A stretch of DNA of 64,000 nucleotides from Bugula neritina (lineage: Eukaryota; Bryozoa; Gymnolaemata; Cheilostomatida; Bugulidae): contig OZ037769.1 in NCBI GenBank assembly GCA_964035545.1, positions 10,609,133-10,673,132 of the forward strand, read 5' to 3'. The notes under the pieces were generated by a model that made no database searches, was not told the origin of the DNA, and was given only the letters and a program-made list of their open reading frames with translations. The translations under genes and the position numbers were made by a program. Within the stretch, counting starts at the first letter, position 1. Each line of letters begins with the position of its first letter. This document shows, piece after piece, positions 53,616 through 64,000 of this stretch.

Positions 53616-56600
53616 ATGGAGGAGGATATTGAGGTGAGCTAATTGTTGCATTTGTTAATGATTTATTATAGATTGATTGTAAAGATTAGGGCCTATTAAA
53701 AATACTATTTATATATTATAAAGCTTAAATTTCTTATTTTAAATAAGAATCGAGCTCAATATTTCCATTGATTATATATATAATATATGCTGAAAGTAAA
53801 TTACCCAAAATGCATAGCTATTTTTTGATCTTGGGTACTTGTGCCGTGCCAGAAGCTTTCTCTCTTCACACTAATATCAGTAATGATGAATTAGGTTTTT
53901 TTAAATTGATAACTATAAAGCATAGTACAGCTTTAAAAGCATGCTAACTTGTAATTAGTATTATTCACATTTTTATTGATGAAAACAGTATTTCAGCTTA
54001 TAGATAATACAACTCCTTGGGTTTTAAGCATATAAACTAAAGGCATAATTATCCATTAATATTTTGAACTACCTATACTGTCATTCTAATCTAATTGACT
54101 TAGATGGCTACTAATATTTGCATAGCCACTACTTCTAATTAGTCTGCGTCTGTAAGTGTGTCTATACTCCGACAAATTGCTATTGATGATAATTATTTCA
54201 AGTATTTACCAAATTAAAAAAGTAATACAAAAATAGTTGCATCAGATTCACTTTTCTAAATATTAAGTCAACATACGCTCACATGAATATTTTTGCCATC
54301 TTTCAACATTTTATTATATAACAGTACAGTCTCCATATTACTAGCAAGAGTGGCCTAATTACACTTGAAGTTTGTCTTTCAGAATGTAGTTGTACTGTCT
54401 GAACCGTAATTACACAGCAAGCTGTCTGTGAGCCAACACATTCCAATGCTTTAATACTACTTAATACTAAATTGGGCCCCTCCTTGCTGTTCTTAGGAAC
54501 AGGTGGACCAATCAGATGAACCAATTTTGAGAAAGAAAGTAGACTATAGTGACGTGAAGGAGCTGGCTAAATCAGACCTGACTGCCAATGGACAAGCTGA
54601 GGAATATTCTCAGTTTTATGTAGACTCAACTCAGTATGGCCAGTGCACTATGGGTAGCATGGAGGAGTTAAATGAAGCAAAGTCTCTTAAGGTTAGGCTA
54701 TTTCTGGCTCTGTTTTGAATAAAGAAAGAAACTCACAAAAAAATTATTATAGCCGCTATCCCTGTGAGAAACCCCTGACGGAAAGAGTTTTTGATAAATT
54801 GGGCTAAGGACTTATTCAGATGTGGCACAGGAGCAATTATGACTGGGCAGTCTCCCTAAACTCACCAATGGCCTTTGTTGGGGCTCGAACCCATGACTTT
54901 GTGTTTACTAAGCTCAAACACTCTAACCCATAAACTACCGGCTGCTTCCTTTGAATAAAGTAGCAAGCCAATATTTTTCAAAATTGTTTGAGAAATAGAT
55001 GTTTCTAGAAGCTTCTAGACCAGTAGAAGCCTCAGACTTAAAATTTACAAGTGGAAGACGTACTACTTTTCTCTATTAAAACGGCATATGTAAAGATGAA
55101 AAATATTTTAAATACTGTACGTGATCTACCATTTGGAATTACTTCAAATGCTAGTTTTGAAAAGTGAAATTTGTTTTGATATTTCAGTTTTTATTTTGTA
55201 AAGGTAAAAATGGAACCATCACCTTCATTTGCTTTGAAAAGCAAGTTTTCTAGTCATCTCGACAGTTTAGATGTATACAAGCTAGACAGAATCTTCAAGG
55301 GATCAAGCTTTGTGGCTGATAGTCCATCGGGAAGTATAGATAGTGGAGTATTTGATGATGAAGGTTAGTGTACTTAGTATATAACATCACACGTCTTGTA
55401 ACAGAATGTAGTACTTGCTTCCTGATATGTTTATATTAGTTGTTTTAAGAATTATACAGCTTGCATAGGAAAGGTTTGGAGCAGAAAATAACAGCATGGG
55501 TTGTTTCACAAAGTTAGCATAAGTAAAAGCAAGTCAGTGCAATGTTGTTATTTCTCTTTGGTCAATAGGTAAAGTAAAATATTTAAAGTTGTATTTTAAT
55601 TTTTAAGGTAAATAGAGCAAAAATTTTGTTGCAACTTGCAATCATCTGTGTTTTCAATTGTGGATAGATTTGTTGTTTATTGCAACTGAGTGATTTTAAA
55701 CCATTCAGACACTATCAGCATATATTTAATCATTTCATTGACATTGTAAAAAGGTAGAAATAAAACCGCTACTTTTTATTTAACTCACTAAAGAAAAAAC
55801 TATTCTATTAAATGCATTCAATATTTTCTATCAAATTCATATATTTTGACTAGTGATGAACTTTTGATTAAATCGACTAGAGTAAATAATTATTATAACT
55901 TGAAAAATTGACATTAAATTTGAATCTTTTGAGTTTATATTAGACTTAAGTTAGTGTTTCACTGGCTTGACTGAACTCAGTTCTAGAAAATTTGTGTGGA
56001 GGCAGCTGGTAGAGTTATAAAGAAAATAATCTAGTGCTGATTTGGGAAACTGCTTTATTAAGCTAATAATTAATATTTGGGTTTCATCTCTTATTGAATA
56101 AGACTAATATTCCAATTTTCTTAGTGTAGCCAATTCTTTAATATGTGTTTGTTTAAACCAGAAATGTTATCAAATGTAATTCTATGTCTGAATTATTTAA
56201 GCTCTCTTTACATTACTTTTGTTGACCTTCTTCCTTGTGAAATGTAGTTTCCAGCCTCAATTCTGTACAGTTACAGACTTCAGTTTCTATAACAAGCCAC
56301 ATGATGTTATTGTAGAAGATTGTCCGAGTGTAGATAGTACTTCTGAGAGGAAGTACCGGAAGCAGAGGACTGTGTTTGAGCCAAGTCAGATTACGGCTTT
56401 AGAGGATATGTTCAGCAAAACCCAGTATCCCAGCTCGGAAGACTATGACAAACTCAGCTGTAAAATCTCTATTGACGAACAGCGTCTTCGAATCTGGTTC
56501 CAGAACCGAAGAGCTCGTCACCGAAGGTTGATGAAAAGTTCACCAGCTCATCTGAGTCCGATCATGTCTCCATTGTCCATTCCATCAGCTCTGTCGATGC

Positions 56601-56698
56601 CCAGGTCTGCTCTCACTGCACCACAGTTTCCTGAATTCCCTTCGCCACACATGTTTTATGGTAAACCACCTTTTCTGCCATTTTTTCTTCCACACTAG
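53616..56698 (+). CDS. PRD-like (paired-class) homeodomain transcription factor, 266 aa, complete
   Basis: Four exons, 801 nt in frame: 53616-53633 (MEEDIE), 54497-54691, 55204-55363, 56271-56698 (TAG). The homeodomain is residues 153-212, encoded wholly by exon 4. R5, F8, L16, F20, W48, F49, Q50, N51 and R53 fall exactly at their canonical numbers, and helix 3 reads RLRIWFQNRRARHRR. The combination QRTVF...TQYP...WFQNRRAR with Q50 fits PRD-like homeodomains; family assignment within that class is not possible by eye. No paired domain, octapeptide or OAR motif was seen. The N-terminal 124 residues are acidic and Ser-rich (SPSGSIDSGVFDDE). The C-terminus is Pro/Ser-rich and ends PPFLPFFLPH. 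It is expected to be a nuclear DNA-binding regulator of TAAT-type sites. The exon 4 acceptor (CTGTACAG, 56270) was chosen by phase; TGTAG at 56248 would break the frame. A SINE lies in intron 2. Confidence 0.88.
54748..54948 (-). mobile_element. tRNA-derived SINE, copy 2
   Basis: Full counterpart of 1270-1462, located in intron 2 of the homeobox gene. On the minus strand the B box is GGGTTCGAGCCC, a better match to the consensus than in copy 1. Divergence between the two copies suggests an old family. Confidence 0.75.
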
Positions 56699-57018
56699 AA
56701 TCTCATTACCCAGCGCTCTCTTAGTAATGCTTTTTCCTTTAATAGTACACAGTCTATGCACCATCAGCAACAATCATAAAATATAAGTGATACAAACATA
56801 ATATAGCTATTTATAACAGGCATATAGGTGCAACCTGTATGTTTGTAATTGTATTGTTGACGTGTTTCTGTTTCTATCTCACTTTCTTGTATATCATAAT
56901 ATGTTCTGTATTGTTTATATATTATACCATAGTACTCCGAGTTGTGCGATTGTGCAAAATTTGTTGTATAGTCTGCAGACTGGTTGTGCAATACTGTGAT
57001 GTATGATAAGCATTGTTA

Positions 57019-57024
57019 AATAAA
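57019..57024 (+). terminator. Candidate polyadenylation signal of the homeobox gene
   Basis: AATAAA about 320 nt after the stop codon, in the context TTAAATAAAGATCCC. Confidence 0.5.
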
Positions 57025-59941
57025 GATCCCTTTGCACCCGGTGCAGTATATTAAACAAACTAGTTCTTATTCTGTTGCATACAATCATGCACATCTCTTC
57101 TGTATTACTAACAAAATAATTCAATATAATATTATAACATGGTGCAGAATTAGCAATTTTAGCAAAAAGTATATTTAAAGGAGTTGGTTTAATGTATAAA
57201 CATAACTCAAAGAAGTCATTGATGGTAGCTATAGCTATCCAAAATGTTATTCTGATACACACAAAAATTGAGCAGCTGCCAGATATTACAGATACCACAT
57301 TGAGGTATTGAAATATTTGATCAAGTTTTCAATTTCCATAATTGCTTTAAAAGAATTGCTTGTAAAATAGTTTATCTACTGCATGTTGCCGAGATGCTGT
57401 AGAAATTTAATTATGTAGTTCCATTTGAAGTAAATAAATACAAATAGCATACTGTGCATAGACACAGATTATAATGCACAAGCAATTAATGGGTTAATAT
57501 AAGTTATTATGACCATGTAAAGCAAATTATAAATAACCTTCAAGTTTAATGCTGTTATGAGTTGTATTTTTATTCACAGTTCAAAATTGTTTTTAAAAAT
57601 TGATAAGGTTCCCAGGCTTAGTTGTAAAATTTACTACTAGTAAAACTGCAATGATACTTATTAAATTATTAGCTTAAATTATATAAATTGTGTTTAAATT
57701 GTAAATTAATACATGTACACGTGTATACATGTAATACATGTATATTTGAATTGTTTATGGTATATATTATACCACAGACTTAACAATACTTTACAACACT
57801 TTTTGTAAGTGTACTACAGTTTGCCTCTACATAAAACATAATGTTTTCTATAGTATAAGCACAATTAATGTAATAGGTGAGAAAAGATAAACTATAACAT
57901 TAGAATGTTTTTCCAGCTTAAAGTCAGCATGCAAAGATTTATTCTTCAACTTTAATTGACTGGAAATTACTGCAAAAGTCAAAACATGAGTCACACTGAT
58001 ATTTTGTTGTGAAGTTTGTTTTTATTGGACAGACTTCACAGTCTCCTTCCAGTATACTATAATGATATTAAATTACCATTCTTCAGAATACTACTAATAA
58101 ATTTTTCAATTTAACTGTGCAGAAAGCTTGCTATGTCCTTTATAATGCAATATCGCCATTAAATTGACAGATTTTGTTGATATTTATATTTTATGAGATA
58201 AGATTTAAAGTTAAAAGTTAAAAATAGATTACTTCTCTTTCACGATCTTCAAACATTTTTTCAAGCCCGTACTAACAAGTAGTTCTTAGCCTACAACATA
58301 CTGATGGAGTTGACAACTCTAAAAATAGATTTTTTTTCCTATTTAGGAGTTGTCTTACATCTATGTGTTGCTAGCCAACTATGTTACGTTGTGTTGACAA
58401 CTCTAGAAATACAAGGAAGTTTTTAAAATAAACTAGAACATAATATGAATCACTTTGTAAACAAAAGGTCTATGAGGGTTATTTGAGCTGCTAAACTTTA
58501 TAATTGAAGATCTTATTATAATGCTTTGATAATAAACCAATCTTACATTTAATAACAAAACATTTCAATTGAGTTAGTATAATGGTGCTTAGATTGAGCA
58601 AAGAAATTTTAATAGCCCAAGTTACCTACTCAAGTTTAGTTAAAAATTTTGGTCAAAGGTAGAAAACAAAATCTTTGCTCCATTTTGATCTAGAGCAAAG
58701 GCTTTCTCTAAATTGATAGAGAATGTTTATAAGTTAGGTGTAGATGACTGTGTGCAGTAATTTAAATTTCCCAATTGCCTATAAATCACTCTAAATCCTT
58801 CTAAAAACTGTTAATATTTCCTAAGCAATTCCTGCTTTAATCACCAAAGACAGTTTCCATCAATGTTATTAGAGATCAATTCAATAAAAGGACCCGAGAC
58901 TAAAAAGTAAAGCCTCTACACATTATTGTTCTGCCAAAACATGAAGATTCCAAAAATTTTCAAAGCTGAAAATGAGAATGCAATGAATAAGTAGTCGAAC
59001 TTATAGCTACTTTAAGCAACTGCAGTATGTGTAATTTTATCTATGTTGATATGACTATATAAGGGTTATTATAATACTTAGCAATAATTCTAAGTACCAT
59101 GTGCTAGTTCACTTCCTTTATATAGTTGGCCAGTCCTAAGATAGCATATCTTGGATAAAATAGCCATCTCAATAAAAGTCTCCACATCGTTCATTGTCCA
59201 TAATATTATTTTGCTAAGTTGTTTTTAAATAAGCATTGATTCAGAGTACTATTCACCATAACCTACTTCCTTATGAGATCACAGTCTATTGATGTAATGG
59301 GGTGATGCAATGAACTCCAAACAAAGTGACTTTGAATATAATTGGACTGTGGACTCTGATAGAAATGATATCACTGAGAACTAACTTAAATTGACTTCCT
59401 TTTTAAGATTCAAAGATTTAGCAACTTCCGACTTCTTCAATTTTATCATTTCTAGATGCTAGTCATTTCTATCTCAACACAAATACCAAGCAGAGGAGAA
59501 GAAAATATTGTGTTTGTGTGTGTACCATTCATTCACCAGCCTCACAGCATGCACCTTGGTGGCAGCATGACCATTGAATAACAATCAATACAATTTATTA
59601 GAGGAAGAAGAGATTGCACCACAATGCAAGTCTGCAAATCAGATAAATTTTCATAACTAGTTAATCAGTTTTCAACTAAATATAAAAAGTTTTATCATAA
59701 ATCAGGAATGCATTAGTACTAGAAATGAATTTAACTCCTGCATATAAAAAGACAAACATACAACTTTTCTTATGTAAAATCAGAGTATAAAAATACTATA
59801 AAACTAATAATGAAACTAATAGTAAAACAGGCTATTCCAGCACAAAGTGTACTTGGAAATAGTGTCCTGTCTTCATTATATTATATAGAAAGCTGCATGC
59901 CTAATTAAAGTTAGAAACAGCTGAAGATTGTCATGTCATGT
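57025..59941. other. Intergenic region between homeobox gene and CYYR1-like gene
   Basis: Both neighbouring genes end here (convergent). No coding exon was recognised; only AT-rich sequence and a few short palindromes such as TACATGTACACGTGTATACA near 57711. Confidence 0.5.
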
Positions 59942-62900
59942 TTATGGTTGAGTAGGGTAGGGAGCTGTCTGAGTAGGGTAGGGAGCTGCCTGAGGAGGGT
60001 AGGGGGCTGTCTGAGGGACCTGGGAGCCAGGGTAAGGTGAGCTTCCTGGGTAGGAGGGTGCAACCACTGCTTCATCGTATCCAGGAGGCATGTTGGGATC
60101 CTTCAACATACAACAAATCATAACCTAGAGTCCTAGACCATGAGTTAACAGCTAGACAGTGCACTATACACATGCATATAAAGTTCGCACCATTTCCTGG
60201 CATCACTATACAAGGTGAAGTTACTGCAGCTGTAAAACACATCTTACATTTACTTTATCGGACAGTTTTTATACTCGCTCCCCTCTCCAAAAAAACAGTA
60301 AGCTTAGAAAAACTAGGTTACTATTTTGAGTTTTATGATGCTGTGGTACAAGCTATGAATACCTCCAATAGAATAAAGGAGGAAGTGATCATATTCCCAG
60401 TAATGCCCTATTGCGCAGTGCCACAGTGCCGTGGTGCGTGACATACGCTAGTGGTGGAACTATGAATTCTTATGTAGCCTTTGTTACACTCCTTGACTTA
60501 TGAGGCATTTAGTTAAATAGTAACTATTGAGCATGACTAGGCATAATAACACGACTACGTAGAGTAGGTGGAGTAAGGAACATGCAGGTAGTGAATATTT
60601 GAGTACAGTGTAGGGTACAACTTGGTTTATTTTCACTGGTTGCTTAATTTTTGATTCAGTAAATGATGCAATGGTTGATTACGTTCATGGTATTAATCAT
60701 ACTACCATAACAATATATTACGATAATTTTATAAACTATATACCGAACCAATAATGTGACCAAAAAGGAGGTGAAAATCAGTAACAGTATTTCAGTATGC
60801 TACAGTTGCCAGGTAAAGATGCATCAACTCTTAAAAGTCAGCATGGAGTTGATTAGGTGGTACTAGTATTAGTACTAGTAATAATACTAATACATATACT
60901 AGAACCAGCAGTGGTACTAATTGCATTACACCTATAAGTCCAAGATTATCCAGTCTTCAAGAATGCAAATAAATAAAGCTTATATTACAGACACAGAGGT
61001 GGTGGCTCATAAGATATACTGCAGAGGGTAAGCTGTAGGAGGGTACAACAAGAGAGACCCAACACACTGGTGGTATAATGTAACTATAGACTAGTATAAT
61101 GTAACTATAGACTAGTATAATGTTACTATAGACTAGTACTGCTACTCAGTCAGCAACAGTGGAGATATGATCAAGTGACCACAGCTTTAAGTGATACAAT
61201 ATGAAGTGGATACTGATAGCTGATACTAATGAAACGCTGTACCAGGTTACACAACTACTGCTGATAAGGTGAACAGCCATGTAGGTTATCTGTCATACAG
61301 GCCTACAGCAGGGCAACCACTGCAATACCCTGAGGTAGGTGCAGTAATGGAGACACTGAGACAAGCCTGTGTTCTAGATTAGAAATGTAGCAACATAACT
61401 TATGTTCAATCTTTCAATTTCAACCCTAACTAAAACTTTTCAAGAAAATGAAGGAACTTATGCTATTTCAATTCTTCTATTACTACACCTCAACAGATGT
61501 TCAAACAAACTAATTACGTGAAGTTAATGACCTGGAACCTTTACAGCAAGAGGCATGGCATGACTGATGTCAAGGAAGAGATTTCAGAACGGAGAATGTA
61601 TTTCAAAAAGAAGTTTTAATACCTTTACAGGAGTGGCTCCAGCTTGATTCTCTGCATAGGCAGGGGGTTGTTGAACACCAGATGGTGGATAGCCCTGAGT
61701 GGGGTATGAGCCTGGGGGTGGATAGTAACCTACAGAAAATCACCAATCAGCTTACATTACATAATACAATAGCAATATGCATGCTCTAGGGTTATGCTCT
61801 CCTTCCCCACTCCCCAGTTAATATCCATGACACAAGCCTACGCTTATATTATATTGACATTTGAGGAGTTGATGTGTTGACATAGGTGGTGATGAAATAT
61901 GTCAGCCATATTGCATTATTAGCCCACTTGAAGCCTATTTTATTATCTGAGCTTAGGAAAATATTACAAGCAAAGCTTTGCATCTCAGCCAGTTCTAGTA
62001 GGCTACGGTTAGTTGTAAACTGTTAGTTGAAGTAAATTATATAATGGGTTATCCAAAGCTACTAGCAAATTCTCACCTGTCCCTGTGTTCAACAGTAGAT
62101 AAAATAGCATCACTAATGGCGTATAATGTGTATAATGTGCATAATGTGTATAATGTGTATAGTGTGTATAGTGTGTATCGTTAGATTTTACTTTCACTTG
62201 CTAGTAGCATTATTATGACACACTGTAAGCTGATACTGGGGAAAAGGAAAAGGTGCACACAGCACATCAGACACCACTTATGTATTACCATGACTGATTT
62301 CAAATAAGATGACAAGGCAAGTTTAAAACAAAATAAGTGACCTACTTAGTATTTTAGCAAATAGAGATTTATTACTTATGATTTCTTGAATATTACTTCA
62401 GACTTGCCAACTAGAGAGCATTTGAGAAGCCTTACAGTAAAGTATCCTTACCTCATAACAGTTACCATTACTTTTATAGAAGATATTATTTAAAGCATAA
62501 CAAAACACCAAACTACAAACAACCAGGTAAAAGCTTAGACTAAGTACCTTGATTGACAGTGCCGCTGGTGGCTGTGGTGGTAGTCACATTAAAACCAGCT
62601 GGAGCACCTTGCGTGAGCATGATATTTCTCTGTTGTATAATCATCTGGTTTCGTTTGTAACGGACACAGGCTCCGATACAGCTACTGATGGCTATTACCA
62701 CAAACACCACAATCACGTAGATGTCTGCAAGTCAACATCACTGGTATTAGTGGCAGCACAAACTCAACAACATACTATGGGAACATTTTTGAAGCTGCTT
62801 CACAAGATGTTATAAATGTCACACAACAGTTGTCAACACCTGTTATTCTACAGGAGACAGGTTCAATGCCTATAGAGTAAATTATAAAAATGCCAAACAA

Positions 62901-63410
62901 ATGGCAAAATAATATGAACTTAGTGGATGATAGCATAACAAGACATCTAAGCAGGTGTGTCATGAGTATACAAGATTTCCAATATATAATCACCTAGTAG
63001 TGCTATTCTAATCATACTAAACAAAGTAAGATGTAAAATGGAGTAACTTCATACAGACAGTAGATTATAAACTATAAAGCTAGGGTGTTATTCATAGTTT
63101 CTGGTAAAATTGTTGTGTACAGTTGGACTACCAACTAAACACTGCTCATACTTCCCGAGTCTTTGATGTAGCAATTACAAACCACTTATACTTTGATTAT
63201 AAATTCCAACAAAGTAACTATTACACCAGGAAAATCACCATAATATTATCACAGTAATATGCTTTTTAATGTAATAGTATGGTGAGCTTAAAGTTGAAAG
63301 TTAATAAGAGAGATGAGTATTCCCTGTTACCAGTGATCATATAATTCAGCTTATGAAATGATATGGTAATACTTACACCATGTGCTTCCATAGTAATAGT
63401 AATATGCTTC
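59942..63410 (-). CDS. CYYR1/VOPP1-like small single-pass membrane protein, 3' part
   Basis: Four minus-strand exons join in frame: 63410-63377, 62724-62548, 61729-61623, 60100-59942 (TAA). They give 158 C-terminal residues; the signal peptide and Cys-rich start lie upstream, probably beyond 64000. The sequence begins EAYYYYYGSTWY and runs straight into a TM helix IYVIVVFVVIAISSCIGACV. A basic stop-transfer (RYKRNQ), a Thr-rich stretch and a long Pro/Tyr/Gln tail follow, with a PPGYDEAV motif (PPxY-type WW ligand) and tandem APYPTQ repeats. Short lumenal Tyr-rich neck, single TM and PY-rich tail are the layout of CYYR1, VOPP1 and WBP1-type proteins, which bind WW-domain ubiquitin ligases and act at endosomes or lysosomes. 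Assignment rests on layout, not on an alignment. A candidate upstream splice pair near 63485-63530 fails because of an in-frame TAA. Confidence 0.7.
61070..61135. repeat. 21-bp minisatellite in an intron
   Basis: Three tandem units of TATAATGTAACTATAGACTAG, with one change in the third, in the last intron of the CYYR1-like gene. Confidence 0.85.
62120..62180. repeat. 9-bp simple repeat (TATAATGTG)n
   Basis: About seven units, the last ones TATAGTGTG, in the intron between exons 62548-62724 and 61623-61729. The HYTHYTHY frame on the other strand is an artefact of it. Confidence 0.8.
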
Positions 63411-64000
63411 CTACAAGAAAAGAGAGAACATATGGTTGAAGTTTAGTGAACAATAAGACAATAAACATTGCAAGTAGCTTACCTTAACATGACAGGGGCA
63501 TTACAAAAGACACCAAAAACTGAAGAAATTATCCACTTTGCAGTTATAGTAATGAGGCAACGTTGTTGTTTTCTTGCACTTGCATATAAGTAAATGCATT
63601 AAATGGTTTCAACTTGGAATCAGACTAAAACATTACTATAACATACAGTCTATTGTAATTTTTTTATCAAATTGTTGAAATACGCAGATAATCTTGATCT
63701 AAGAATGAGAGAAGTTATATAGAAAATGTTTTTTTTTTTAAAATTAACAATCAGTGGCACTAATCAAATTTAACTAGAAAACTAGATATTTCAGGCTAAA
63801 GGTGTCTCTTTGTTATTGAGGTTAACAATTTAGCAGTCGTACAATTTGCTTGAAACAGCTCTACTCAATACCACCCAGTGCTTACTTTAAGCTCAGGCTG
63901 TCAGCTTTAAGAATAATGAAATAAATTATTTGAAGTAACTGAATGGCACAGTTTGATTTGAACATTTGAAAAGTATATAACAAGAGCTGCTGGCTTTTGA
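63411..64000. other. Right edge, probably intron of the CYYR1-like gene
   Basis: No acceptable upstream exon could be joined to 63410. Poly-T/A tracts only. Confidence 0.4.

Noticed and set aside
63485-63530. Additional upstream exon of the CYYR1-like gene (AG...GTAAGC pair giving CPCHVK before EAYYYYY)
   Set aside because: The frame that joins to the next exon has a TAA just before the cysteines, and the open frame ends in the wrong phase.

Overview
The window is eukaryotic, and specifically animal, nuclear DNA. It is AT-rich, its genes have many short exons with GT-AG introns, and it holds an SLC16-type transporter, an UNC93-type transporter, a CUB/mucin-type membrane protein, a PRD-like homeobox gene and a CYYR1/VOPP1-like membrane protein. 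It also carries a tRNA-derived SINE, hAT and Harbinger-like DNA transposons, and many satellites. A marine invertebrate is likely and a sponge or other early-branching animal is plausible, but the sequence alone does not prove it. Most long ORFs here are frames through simple repeats. The genes had to be assembled exon by exon, and each model below keeps frame across every junction.

Layout: (1) 1-4057 (+), 3' part of an SLC16 (monocarboxylate transporter-like) gene. (2) 4.7-7.9 kb, a repeat zone: a 1.79-kb hAT element in a TA tract, a perfect 354-bp palindrome, and a lone minus-strand terminal exon of a second SLC16 gene. (3) 8520-13459 (-), a complete five-exon gene for a signal peptide-CUB-(PTTT)n mucin-TM-tail protein of 639 aa. 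(4) 16.2-36.3 kb, a tandem array of three ~5-kb units plus a partial one. Each unit has a two-exon minus-strand gene for a small MGNC-starting (probably lipidated) protein with a DUF4145/HEPN-like domain. Units 1 and 2 look intact. Unit 3 is frameshifted, and its intron has been inflated by a 160-bp higher-order satellite, an inverted 9-bp satellite and a hAT insertion with an 8-bp target duplication. (5) 38313-45666 (+), a complete ten-exon UNC93A-like gene of 472 aa. Intron 1 contains a full hammerhead ribozyme motif between TA arrays, and two introns have tandemly duplicated 5' splice donors. (6) 45.7-53.5 kb, apparently gene-free. (7) 53616-56698 (+), a four-exon PRD-like homeobox gene (266 aa) with a TATA-type promoter. 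(8) 59942-63410 (-), 3' part of a small single-pass CYYR1/VOPP1-like protein with a PPxY-type proline/tyrosine tail.

No pathway links these genes. Two (SLC16, UNC93) are major-facilitator transporters, three are membrane or membrane-anchored proteins, and one is a transcription factor. The most unusual content is the HEPN-gene array with satellites growing from seeds visible in sister copies, the hammerhead ribozyme, the perfect palindrome, and the splice-donor minisatellite.
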